Shown one piece after another: positions 48,883-62,200 of a stretch of 64,000 nucleotides of DNA. This DNA comes from Corella eumyota (taxonomy: Eukaryota > Chordata > Ascidiacea > Phlebobranchia > Corellidae). The DNA is taken from contig OY720098.1 of the NCBI GenBank assembly GCA_963082875.1, forward strand, positions 558,001 through 622,000. Direction: 5' to 3'. The notes below the pieces were generated by a model. It saw nothing but the letters and a program-made list of their open reading frames with translations, ran no database searches and was not told the origin of the DNA. Each line of letters opens with the position of its first letter. Position 1 is the stretch's first letter. Made by a program: the position numbers and the translations under genes.

Positions 48883-51800
48883 ATGGTTCGAAATCTTAGA
48901 TTTCGAAACATATTGTTATTGTCATTATATTTATTATGGTTCGAAATCTTAGATTTCGAAACATATTGTTATTGTCATTATATTTATTATTATTATATTG
49001 TTTTTATTCTTATTTGACGAATTTTGAAAGACGATAACTTTTGTTCTTTAAAACTAAAAGTTCTAAATTTTTAGTATGTTTGTTATTATCCCAACGAATC
49101 GCAAACCTCCTATTAACGACATTTAATTATCATTAATTACTAATTAATATATTTTATTATTAAAATTTAAAGATTAAATTTGCTGAAATTTTAATATGTT
49201 GTTGGTATTATTATTTTGTATGTTGTTATTTAAAATGAAGATTTAACTCTAGCTAAATATCGTTTAATCATTATTTTTGTTTTTTTATAAAATAATGAAT
49301 CAGTGTGAGTTTAACGCTTGAATAATTTAATAGCGTTCTGGTTGCCGTCAAAAATCGTTCTTTTCGCTGTCCATTAAAGTAAAAAATATTGGTTGAAAAT
49401 TTAAGTAAAATGTTAAAATATAAGTAAAAATTGTGTAAAATTTTTGTTTCAATTGTTTTGTTATTATTATATTTTAATACTTGTTTGATTACTAAAAATT
49501 AAGATCGGTATTTTGCTTTTAAAATTAGTTTACTTTTATATTACAATATCAATGAGTGCGTGTTCGCTTGTTAAAATTAGGTTTAAAAATAAAAAAGTTT
49601 ATATTTAAATTAATAATTTAATTAATAAACCTACTAAATAAATTATACTTATAAAAAAGAATCAAACAATTTCGAACCATATTTTATTTATCAAATAAAT
49701 CTAGTTATGGTTCGAAATCTTAGATTTCGAAACATATTGTTATTGTCATTATATTTATTATTATGGTTCGAAATCTTAGATTTCGAAACATATTGTTATT
49801 GTCATTATATTTATTATTATTATTGTTTTTATTCTTATTTGACGAATTTTGAAAGACGATAACTTTTGTTCTTTAAAACTAAAAGTTCTGAATTTTTAGT
49901 ATGTTTGTTATTATCCCAAGGAATCGCAAACCTCCTATTAACGACATTTAATTATCACTAATTACTAATTAATATATTTTATTATTAAAATTTAAAAATT
50001 AAATTTGCTGAAATTTTAATATGTTGTTGGTATTATTATTTTGTATGTTGCTATTTAAAATAAAGATTTAACTCTAGCTAAATATTGTTTAATCATTATT
50101 TTTGTTTTTTTTATAAAATAACGAATCAGTGTGAGTTTAACGCTTGAATAATTTAATAGCGTTCTGGTCGCCGTCAAAAATCGTCCTTTTCGCTGTCCAT
50201 TAAAGTAAAAAATATTGGTTGAAAATTTAAGTAAAATGTTAAAATATAAGTAAACAAGGTGTAAAATTTTTGTTTTAATTGTTTTGTTATTATTATATTT
50301 TAATACTTGTTTGATTACTAAAAAATCAAGATCGGTATTTTGCTTTTAAATTTAGTTTACTTTTATATTACAATATCAATGAGTGCGTGTTTGCTTGTTT
50401 AAATTAGGTTTAAATATAAAAAAAGTTCATATTTAAATTTATACTTTAATTAATAAACCTACTAAATAAATTATATTTATAAAAAATGATCAAACGATTT
50501 CGAACCATATTTTATTTATCAAATAAATCTAGTTATTATTGTTTTTATTCTTATTTGACGAATTTTGAAAGACGATAACTTTTGTTCTTTAAAACTAAAA
50601 GTTCTAAATTTTTAGTATGTTTGTTATTATCCCAACGAATCGCAAACCTCCTATTAACGACATTTAAATGTCACTAATTACTAATTAATATATTTTATTA
50701 TTAAAATTTAAAGATTAAATTTGCTGAAATTTTAATATGTTGTTGGTATTATTATTTTGTATGTTGCTATTTAAAATGAAGATTTAACTCTAACTAAATA
50801 TCGTTTAATCATTATTTTAGTTTTTTTATAAAATAACGAATCAGTGTGAGTTTAACGCTTGAATAATTTAATAGCGTTCTGGTCGCCGTCAAAAATCGTC
50901 CTTTTCGCTGTCTATTAAAGTAAAAAATATTGGTTGAAAATTTAAGTAAAATGTTAAAATATAAGTAAACAATGTGTAAAATTTTCGTTTTAATTGTTTT
51001 GTTATTATTATATTTTAATACTTGTTTGATTACTAAAAAATTAAGATCGGTATTTTGCTTTTAAATTTAGTTTACTTTTATATCACAATATCTATGAGTG
51101 CGTGTTCGCTTGTTAAAATTAGGTTTAAATATAAAAAAGTTCATATTTAAATTTATAATTTAATTAATAAACCTACTAAATAAATTATATTTATAAAAAA
51201 AATCAAACAATTTCGAACCATATTTTATTTATCAAATAAATCTAGTTATGGTTCGAAATCTTAGATTTCGAAACATATTGTTATTGTCATTATATTTATT
51301 ATTATTATTATTATTATTATTGTTTTTATTCTTATTTGACGAATTTTGAAAGACGATAACTTTTGTTCTTTAAAAGTAAAAGTTCTAAATTTTTAGTATG
51401 TTTGTTATTATCCTAACGAATCGCAAACCTCCTATTTACGACATTTAAATGTCACTAATTACTAATTAATATATTTTATTATTAAAATTTAAAGATTAAA
51501 TTTTCTGAAATTTTAATATGTTGTAGGTATTATTATTTTGTATGTTGCTGTTTAAAATGAAGATTTAACTCTAGCTAAATATCGTTTAATCATTATTTTA
51601 GTTTTTTTATAAAATAACGAATCAGTGTGAGTTTAACGCTTGAATAATTTAATAGCGTTCTGGTCGCCGTCAAAAATCGTCCTTTTCGCTGTCAATTGAA
51701 GTAAAAAATATTGGTTGAAAATTTAAGTAAAATGTTAAAGGATAAGTCAAAAATGTGTAAAATTTTTTTTTTAATTGTTTTGTTATTATTATATTTTAAT

Positions 51801-52838
51801 ACTCGTTTAATTACTAAAAAATTAAGATCGGTATTTTGCTTTTAAATTTAGTTTACTTTTCTATTACAATATCAATGAATGCGTGTTCGTTTGTTAAAAT
51901 TAGGTTTAAATATAAAAAAGTTCATATTTAAATCTATAATTTAATTAATAAACCTACTAAATAAATTATATTCATAAAAAAGAATCAAACGATTTCGAAC
52001 CATATTTTATTTATCAAATAAATCTAGTTGTTTTTATTCTTATTTGACGAATTTTGAAAGACGATAACTTTTGTTCTTTAAAACTAAAAGTTCTAAATTT
52101 TTAGTATGTTTGTTATTATCCCAACGAATCGCAAACCTCCTATTAACGACATTTAATTATCACTAATTACTAATTAATATATTTTATTATTAAAATTTAA
52201 AGATTAAATTTGCTGAAATTTTAATATGTTGTTGGTATTATTATATTGTATGTTGCTATTTAAAATGAAGATTTAAATCTAACTAAATATCGTTTAATCA
52301 TTATTTTTGTTTTTTTATAAAATAATGAATCAGTGTGAGTTTAACGCTTGAATAATTTAATAGCGTTCTGGTCGCCGTCAAAAATCGTCCTTTTCGCTGT
52401 CCATTAAAGTAAAAAATATTAGTTAAAAATTTAAGTAAAATGTTAAAATATAAGTAAAAAATGTGTACAATTTTTGTTTTAATTGTTTTGTTATTATTAT
52501 ATTTTAATACTTGTTTGATTACTAAAAAATTAAGATCGGCATTTTGCTTTTAAATTTAGTTTACTTTTATATTACAATATCAATGAGTGCGTGTTCGCTT
52601 GTTAAAATTAGGTTTAAATATAAAAAAGTTCATATTTAAATTTATAATTAAATTAATAAACCTACTAAATAAATTATATTTATAAAAAAGAATCAAACAA
52701 TTTCGAACCATATTTTATTTATCAAATAAATCTAGTATTTATTATTATGGTTCGAAATCTTAGATTTCGAAACATATTGTTATTGTCATTATTATGGTTC
52801 GAAATCTTAGATTTCGAAACATATTGTTATTGTCATTA

Positions 52839-52869
<31 letters not shown>

Positions 52870-55800
52870 GGTTCGAAATCTTAGATTTCGAAACATATTG
52901 TTATTGTCATTATATTTATTATTATTATTATTATTATTATGGTTCGAAATCTTAGATTTCGAAACATATTGTTATTGTCCGTATATTTATTATTATTTTT
53001 ATTTTTATTCTTACTAATCCGAATTTTGAAATCGAATAACTTTTGATTTTGAGTATATTAATTTTTTAAATTTTAGTATGTTGTTTATTATCATATTGTG
53101 TTTCAATCCTCCTATTTTGATAATTTAAATATTATTAATTAGTAGTTAATAGGTGTTTGTTTATTAAAATTTAGAGATCGTTATTAAGTTTTCAAATTTT
53201 GGTCAGTTATATATCATAATATTAATAACTCGAAAATGGATTAAAACTTTAATTTTTGTTTGTTTATTATATTTAAATTCTTGTTTGTTTATTAAAAATT
53301 AAAGTTTGATATTAAGCATTTAAAATTTAATATAATGTATTTTATGATATTAGTAATTAAAATACATGTTTAAAAAATAATTTTTGTTTGTTTATTTTAT
53401 TTAAATGCTTGTTTATTTATTAAAAATCAAAAATCAATTTTGGGAATTTAAAATTTAGTAAAATGTATATCTTGATATTAACAACATAGAACTGGGTTAA
53501 AAAATTAATTTTTTTTGTATAATATATATAAATGCTTGTTTGTTTATTAAAAATTAAAGATATGTAAAATTCTTAGTTAAGGTGTAAGTATATTTTTTTT
53601 GTTTATAAAAATTTATGCTAAACATAATCAAATAATTTCGAACCATATTTTATTTATCAAATAAATCTAGTTGTTTTTATTCTTATTTGACAAATTTTGA
53701 AAGACGATAACTTTTGTTCTTTAAAAGTAAAAGTTCTAAATTTTTAGTATGTTTGTTATTATCCCAACGAATCGCAAACCTCCTATTTACGACATTTAAA
53801 TGTCACTAATTACTAATTAATATATTTTATTATTAAAATTTAAAGATTAAATTTTCTGAAATTTTAATATATTGTTGGTATTATTATTTTGTATGTTGCT
53901 ATTTAAAATGAAGATTTAACTCTAGCTAAATATCATTTAATCATTATTTTAGTTTTTTTATAAAATAACGAATCAGTGTGAGTTTAACGCTTGAATAATT
54001 TAATAGCGTTCTGGTCGCCGTCAAAAATCGTCCTTTTCGCTGTCCATTAAAGTAAAATATATTGGTTGAAAATTTAAGTAAAATGTTAAAGTATAAGTAG
54101 AAAATGTGTAAAATTTTTTTTTTAATTGTTTTGTTATTATTATATTTTAATACTCGTTTGATTACCAAAAATTAAGAACGGTATTTTGCTTTTAAATTTA
54201 GTTTACTTTTATATTACAATATCAATAAGTGCGTGTTCGCTTGTTAAAATTAGGTTTAAATTTAAAAAAGTTAATATTTAAATTTATAATTTAATTAATA
54301 AACCTACTAAATAAATTATATTTATAAAAAAGAATCAAACGATTTCGAACCATATTTTATTTATCAAATAAATCTAGTTGTTTTTATTCTTATTTGACAA
54401 ATTTTGAAAGACGATAACTTTTGTTCTTTAAAACTACAAGTTCTGAATTTTTAGTATGTTTGTTATTATCCCAACGAATCGCAAACCTCCTATTAACGAC
54501 ATTTAAATGTCACTAATTACTAATTAATATATTTTATTATTAAAATTTAAAGATTAAATTTGCTGAAATTTTAATATGTTGTTGGTATTATTATTTTGTA
54601 TGTTGCTATTTAAAATGAAGATTTAACTCTAGCTAAATATCGTTTAATCATTATTTTAGTTTTTTTATAAAATAACGAATCAGTCTGAGTTTAACGCTTG
54701 AATAATTTAATAGCGTTCTGGTCGCCGTCAAAAATCGTCCTTTTCGCTGTCCATTAAAGTAAAAAATATTGGTTGAAAATTTAAGTAAAATGTTAAAATA
54801 TAAGTAAACAATGTGTAAAATTTTTGTTTTAATTGTTTTGTTATTATTATATTTTAATACTTGTTTGATTACTAAAAAATTAAGATCGGTATTTTGCTTT
54901 TAAATTTAGTTTACTTTTATATTACAATATCTATGAGTGCGTGTTCGCTTGTTAAAATTAGGTTTAAATATAAAAAAGTTCATATTTAAATTTATAATTT
55001 AATTAATAAACCTACTAAATAAATTATATTTATAAAAAAAATCAAACAATTTCGAACCATATTTTATTTATCAAATAAATCTAGTATTTATTATGGTTCG
55101 AAATCTTAGATTTCGAAACATATTGTTATTGTCATTATGGTTCGAAATCTTAGATTTCGAAACATATTGTTATTGTCATTATATTTATTATTATTATTAT
55201 TATTATTATGGTTCGAAATCTTAGATTTCGAAACATATTGTTATTGTCATTATATTTATTATTATTATTGTTTTTATTCTTATTTGACGAATTTTGAAAG
55301 ACGATAACTTTTGTTCTTTAAAACTAAAAGTTCTAAATTTTTAGTATGTTTGTTATTATCCCAACGAATCGCAAACCTCCTATTAACGACATTTAATTAT
55401 CATTAATTACTAATTAATATATTTTATTATTAAAATTTAAAGATTAAATTTGCTGAAATTTTAATATGTTGTTGGTATTATTATTTTGTATGTTGTTATT
55501 TAAAATAAAGATTTAACTCTAGCTAAATATCGTTTAATCATTATTTTTGTTTTTTTATAAAATAATGAATCAGTGTGAGTTTAACGCTTGAATAATTTAA
55601 TAGCGTTCTGGTTGCCGTCAAAAATCGTTCTTTTCGCTGTCCATTAAAGTAAAAAATATTGGTTGAAAATTTAAGTAAAATGTTAAAATATAAGTAAAAA
55701 TTGTGTAAAATTTTTGTTTCAATTGTTTTGTTATTATTATATTTTAATACTTGTTTGATTACTAAAAATTAAGATCGGTATTTTGCTTTTAAAATTAGTT

Positions 55801-56684
55801 TACTTTTATATTACAATATCAATGAGTGCGTGTTCGCTTGTTAAAATTAGGTTTAAATATAAAAAAGTTTATATTTAAATTTATAATTTAATTAATAAAC
55901 CTACTAAATAAATTATACTTATAAAAAAGAATCTAATAATTTCGAACCATATTTTATTTATCAAATAAATCTAGTTGTTTTTATTCTTATTTGACAAATT
56001 TTGAAAGACGATAACTTTTGTTCTTTAAAACTAAAAGTTCTGAATTTTTAGTATGTTTGTTATTATCCCAACGAATCGCAAACCTCCTATTAACGACATT
56101 TAAATGTCACTAATTACTAATTAATATATTTTATTATTAAAATTTAAAGATTAAATTTGCTGAAATTTTAATATGTTGTTGGTATTATTATGTTGTATGT
56201 TGCTATTTAAAATGAAGATTTAACTCTAGCTAAATATCGTTTAATCATTATTTTAGTTTTTTTATAAAATAACGAATCAGTCTGAGTTTAACGCTTGAAT
56301 AATTTAATAGCGTTCTGGTCGCCGTCAAAAATCGTCCTTTTCGCTGTCCATTAAAGTAAAAAATATAGGTTGAAAATTTAAGTAAAATGTTAAAATATAA
56401 GTAAACAATGTGTAAAATTTTCGTTTTAATTGTTTTGTTATTATTATATTTTAATACTTGTTTGATTACTAAAAAATTAAGATCGGTATTTTGCTTTTAA
56501 ATTTAGTTTACTTTTATATTACAATATCTATGAGTGCGTGTTCGCTTGTTAAAATTAGGTTTAAATTTAAAAAAGTTCATATTTAAATTTATAATTTAAT
56601 TAATAAACCTACTAAATAAATTATATTTATAAAAAAAATCAAACAATTTCGAACCATATTTTATTTATCAAATAAATCTAGTTA

Positions 56685-56731
<47 letters not shown>

Positions 56732-58853
56732 GTTTTTATTCTTATTTGACGAATTTTGAAAGACGATAACTTTTGTTCTTTAAAAGTAAAAGTTCTAAAT
56801 TTTTAGTATGTTTGTTATTATCCTAACGAATCGCAAACCTCCTATTTACGACATTTAAATGTCACTAATTACTAATTAATATATTTTATTATTAAAATTT
56901 AAAGATTAAATTTTCTGAAATTTTAATATGTTGTAGGTATTATTATTTTGTATGTTGCTGTTTAAAATGAAGATTTAACTCTAGCTAAATATCGTTTAAT
57001 CATTATTTTAGTTTTTTTATAAAATAACGAATCAGTGTGAGTTTAACGCTTGAATAATTTAATAGCGTTCTGGTCGCCGTCAAAAATCGTCCTTTTCGCT
57101 GTCAATTGAAGTAAAAAATATTGGTTGAAAATTTAAGTAAAATGTTAAAGGATAAGTCAAAAATGTGTAAAATTTTTTTTTAATTGTTTTGTTATTATTA
57201 TATTTTGATACTCGTTTAATTACTAAAAAATTAAGATCGGTATTTTGCTTTTAAATTTAGTTTACTTTTCTATTACAATATCAATGAATGCGTGTTCGTA
57301 TGTTAAAATTAGGTTTAAATATAAAAAAGTTCATATTTAAATTTATAATTTAATTAATAAACCTACTAAATAAATTATATTTATAAAAAAGAATCAAACG
57401 ATTTCGAACCATATTTTATTTATCAAATAAATCTAGTTGTTTTTATTCTTATTTGACGAATTTTGAAAGACGATAACTTTTGTTCTTTAAAAGTAAAAGT
57501 TCTAAATTTTTAGTATGTTTGTTATTATCCTAACGAATCGCAAACCTCCTATTTACGACATTTAAATGTCACTAATTACTAATTAATATATTTTATTATT
57601 AAAATTTAAAGATTAAATTTTCTGAAATTTTAATATGTTGTAGGTATTATTATTTTGTATGTTGCTGTTTAAAATGAAGATTTAACTCTAGCTAAATATC
57701 GTTTAATCATTATTTTAGTTTTTTTATAAAATAACGAATCAGTGTGAGTTTAACGCTTGAATAATTTAATAGCGTTCTGGTCGCCGTCAAAAATCGTCCT
57801 TTTCGCTGTCAATTGAAGTAAAAAATATTGGTTGAAAATTTAAGTAAAATGTTAAAGGATAAGTCAAAAATGTGTAAAATTTTTTTTTAATTGTTTTGTT
57901 ATTATTATATTTTGATACTCGTTTAATTACTAAAAAATTAAGATCGGTATTTTGCTTTTAAATTTAGTTTACTTTTCTATTACAATATCAATGAATGCGT
58001 GTTCGTATGTTAAAATTAGGTTTAAATATAAAAAAGTTCATATTTAAATTTATAATTTAATTAATAAACCTACTAAATAAATTATATTTATAAAAAAGAA
58101 TCAAACGATTTCGAACCATATTTTATTTATCAAATAAATCTAGTTGTTTTTATTCTTATTTGACGAATTTTGAAAGACGATAACTTTTGTTCTTTAAAAG
58201 TAAAAGTTCTAAATTTTTAGTATGTTTGTTATTATCCTAACGAATCGCAAACCTCCTATTTACGACATTTAAATGTCACTAATTACTAATTAATATATTT
58301 TATTATTAAAATTTAAAGATTAAATTTTCTGAAATTTTAATATGTTGTAGGTATTATTATTTTGTATGTTGCTGTTTAAAATGAAGATTTAACTCTAGCT
58401 AAATATCGTTTAATCATTATTTTAGTTTTTTTATAAAATAACGAATCAGTGTGAGTTTAACGCTTGAATAATTTAATAGCGTTCTGGTCGCCGTCAAAAA
58501 TCGTCCTTTTCGCTGTCAATTGAAGTAAAAAATATTGGTTGAAAATTTAAGTAAAATGTTAAAGGATAAGTCAAAAATGTGTAAAATTTTTTTTTTAATT
58601 GTTTTGTTATTATTATATTTTAATACTCGTTTAATTACTAAAAAATTAAGATCGGTATTTTGCTTTTAAATTTAGTTTACTTTTCTATTACAATATCAAT
58701 GAATGCGTGTTCGTTTGTTAAAATTAGGTTTAAATATAAAAAAGTTCATATTTAAATCTATAATTTAATTAATAAACCTACTAAATAAATTATATTCATA
58801 AAAAAGAATCAAACGATTTCGAACCATATTTTATTTATCAAATAAATCTAGTT
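48883..58853 (+). repeat. Head-to-tail array of ~707 bp units (about 13), Helentron-like ends
   Basis: Units start near GTTTTTATTCTTATTTGAC at 49000, 49824, 50541, 51322, 52030, ~52998 (divergent), 53671, 54380, 55270, 55977, 56732, 57439 and 58146. Each ends TTTCGAACCATATTTTATTT, ATCAAATAAATCTAGT. Intact units measure 706-708 bp. Ahead of some units lie 1-4 copies of a 29 nt palindromic head (ATGGTTCGAAATC-TTA-GATTTCGAAACAT) and an ATT microsatellite. The head and tail carry ATGGTTCGAAAT and its inverse; a TTATTT-ATC-AAATAA hairpin lies just before the CTAG terminus. No coding frame is seen. This layout resembles Helentron-associated non-autonomous elements (HINEs) made tandem. The array itself is certain; the class is inferred. 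Confidence 0.85.
52998..53670 (+). repeat. Divergent unit inside the 707 bp array
   Basis: It keeps the array's start (TTTTTATTCTTA) and tail (TTTCGAACCAT, CTAGT) but the interior is different. It contains about three ~125 bp internal repeats, each with TTTTTGTTTGTTTATT near 53256, 53381 and (degenerate) 53508. It probably represents another subfamily of the same element. Confidence 0.7.
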
Positions 58854-59210
58854 CAACGTTTAAATTGTTAATAAAACTAAAACAATTTGTTGTGTTTTTT
58901 ATATTAGTTCTAGTTGGTTTCGGTCGCAGTATTACAAAGTGTTTTAAATATTGGATTTTATTTTTACAATTAAATTTATCAAAAATACCGAAATTTGTGC
59001 ATAACAAGTGTTAAAATAATTCAGAAGAAAAAATGTTTTGGTGAAGCACAAACCAATAAGAAATAAATTTGCATATTTTGAATTAAAATAATTAAGTGCC
59101 AGCTTATATACAAAAGTTGGAAAAATATTAAAATAAGTCAAAAAATATCCCTTTATAAATTGATCATAAACATCTATGACGTCACACAATTTTTTGTAGA
59201 AATATCGACG
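58854..59210. other. Flank between the 707 bp array and the right kelch stop
   Basis: Contains TGACGTCA (59177-59184) and two GACGTCACACAA words 29 bp apart, the second overlapping the stop codon. Presumed 3' UTR; nothing else seen. Confidence 0.5.
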
Positions 59211-62200
59211 TCACACAACCACCATTGTTGCCCTATATATTTCCCTTTCCGTTTCAGCAAAGATTGTCCACTTGTTGTTTGTCGGATCAAATACTTCAAT
59301 GGAATTAACTGGATGACCAAACCTAAATAATTAAACAATAAACCAGAGTTTATTAAATTATAACAAACTAAATATTTTGTTCAACTTACCCGTTACCCCA
59401 GCCCCCCACAACATAAATCTTGCCATCTACAACTGAGGCACAGTGATCCTGTCGCATCTCGTTCATTGGTGCAACATTTGACCACGTATCAGTGATAATG
59501 TTGTATTTGATCACTGATGAAACTGTACCAATGCCATCTTGAGAACCGCCTACATAAAATTAATTAGTTGTTTTCAAATTTAAACTGATAATCACATTAT
59601 ATATTATTTAAAATTGTTTGCAGAATAAAAATAGATTTAACATTAAAAAAAGTATCGTGCTTATATATTGTAAACTAGCTAATACTTGCTTATACTATCT
59701 AATTACGGTTATGTTATTTAAAACAATTGCGTCATTTGTAGCCATAAAAGTCTTAAAAATACTGCAAGATAACCCAAAATGACATGAAAGAGTTAACTTC
59801 ATATTGTTATTATGAACAGTGTTGAATAAAGTGTTTATATTAACGTCATAACGCATGCATTGTCTTCCTTCCCATAATGTATTTTCCCTATCGTTATAAT
59901 AATAAAAATTAATAAACAAGTTATCAATATTATAAACATACTGATAAAACAAAATGAACCCTAAACTTATAGTTAAAAACAGTCGCTAATGACCCAAATA
60001 TTTTACTTATGTTAAGGATATATTAATAAGAAATCAAGTTTACCCGATAAATTAAAGAGGTAACATTTTATATATGCTTGCTTAAATTAAAAAAAAAATG
60101 ATCCGCCTAGCAAGGTTGAATAAATAGGATTATATTATTAAAATATTAAAGTTATTTTTTAAATACTTACCGGTAACATATATGTGATCATCCAACACTA
60201 CACCAAAATGGTGACTAATAGAATATTTTTTCCGAGAAAAAGACCATTTTGAACCATATTTCATTGGAGAAATAAGAAACCACTTTTGATCATCAAAATC
60301 AAAACATTCTGATGAACTTAATATTCCATCTTTATCATTATATCCTCCAATTGCAAATAATTTACCTAAAAATAACAAATTTAGATAAAAATTATTTACG
60401 AAACTCACATAATTAAATAAAGGGTGTTGCAGCCAACAACAAAAACAAATTTTAATAAATTACTCTTTGTATAAAATTAAAAACTTTTGGTTCAAGTTTT
60501 TTTTAATTTAAAAAATTATTTTTGTTTAAAAAATTGTCGGACAATAATAAAAATAATTTTTAACATTTTAAACCACAAAAAATTAAACTATAAAACAGTT
60601 AATTGCCAAACAACTTCAGTGAAGTATTATTGGCTTACTTTTAAAATATTATATGTAAATATTATTAAAAAACTTGTAATAATCTTTTGCACTATTTTTA
60701 ATAACTAAAAGTTGCAAACATTTTTTAAGTAATTAAAAAAAGAAATTAAAAAAAAGAAATTTTAACCTCTTGCAGCTAGTAATGCATGACTACTTCGTGG
60801 AACAATCATGTCAGGAATATTTCCTCTTTTATTTGTCTTCACATCCAAGAATTCCACACTCGATAAAATTTTCCATTTTTTATCTCGGCCTGCAGTTGTG
60901 TAAATACAATCTACAACATTTATAAACTGAACAGATTGTTTTTGTATTTTTATTATAATCTTTTATTATATAACAAAGTGGAAAACTTAAAGCATTCAAT
61001 AACACTAACTAAGGTGCTAAATGCAATAAAAAATAAAACCCAACTTTCAAATATTAAGATTAATAAACCAACCATTTATGACAGCTGATGATGCAGACCA
61101 CCGAGCTTGTTTCATTGGAGGTTCAACTTTCCATTGTGGATCTACCTCATCTAACTTTAAACTCTCAACAGAGAATTTATACCTTCCTCCCATGATGAAA
61201 ACTTGATTGTTGACAACAGCAGATGAAGCTCCCAACCTTATTTCATTTAATTTCTTAAAATAAAAACTTTCATGTTTAGTGTAAATTAACTGGATGCACA
61301 AAGTTATTTGTAAACCCCCCCGAAAAAAATAATAAAGATCTATTTAAAAAAAAATTTATTATTTTTTTTGTAATTTTAAAGTATTTTTTAGAAGGACTTC
61401 AGGTAAAAAAAAAACTCTTTATTTAATTTATTTAATTTAATATTAAATTGAAAAAAAATAACAAATATTTTATTTATTAACAAATTTTAGGTATTTTGAA
61501 TAGAATAATTTTTCACAAAAAAAAACAAAATTATTTTACTTAAAAAAAACAACATTATTTTACTACAAAAATACTTAAAAAAATTAAAAATTCACTTACT
61601 GGCATTTGAGTCCATTGTTTTGTAACAGTGTCAAACAAAATAACGGTTTCTTCATAACCAAGTCCAATTATAAGTAACTTTGTTGGAACTGCAACAACAT
61701 TATTTTAAGCATTTATCGAGTTAAATTGTATTTGTTTAAATTTTAAAATATTTACATGTTTCAAAAAGGAATGTAAAGTTGATAGAATTTTCTAAAGTTT
61801 ATTAATGTTAAAAAAAAATAAAAATTTGTGAATTTTGTAACAAAAAGTGGCTTTACAACTGTAACAAAATATTTTTTTATGTTATAATCATTTGTAATGA
61901 TATAAGTTGGCATCTAAAACTAATATATACTATGTTAATAATTAAAAATCAAAGAAATATCAACCTTTAACTGGTTTTAATCGTTCTACTTGATTTTGAA
62001 GATCCTTTAAAATATAAGGCAATCAGTTATAAAGGTAACAAGTTAATAACAAAGATATTAAAACGTCCTAATTTTTTTTTAATTTTTTAAATATATATTT
62101 ATTCTCAATGTAGAAATTTTTTATCCTCGATGTAGAAAAGTCAAATACGTGACTTAAACATAGAGTAACATCAGTTACTCTGACCCAGTCTTGAGTTGCC

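Noticed and set aside
53944-54168. Short open frames within the array
   Set aside because: They are low-complexity AT-rich frames, unlike known proteins and not kept between units.
48883-58853. CRISPR array or centromeric satellite
   Set aside because: Units are 707 bp with internal hairpin ends in an animal genome, which is not CRISPR. Centromere function cannot be judged from one 10 kb array flanked by genes.
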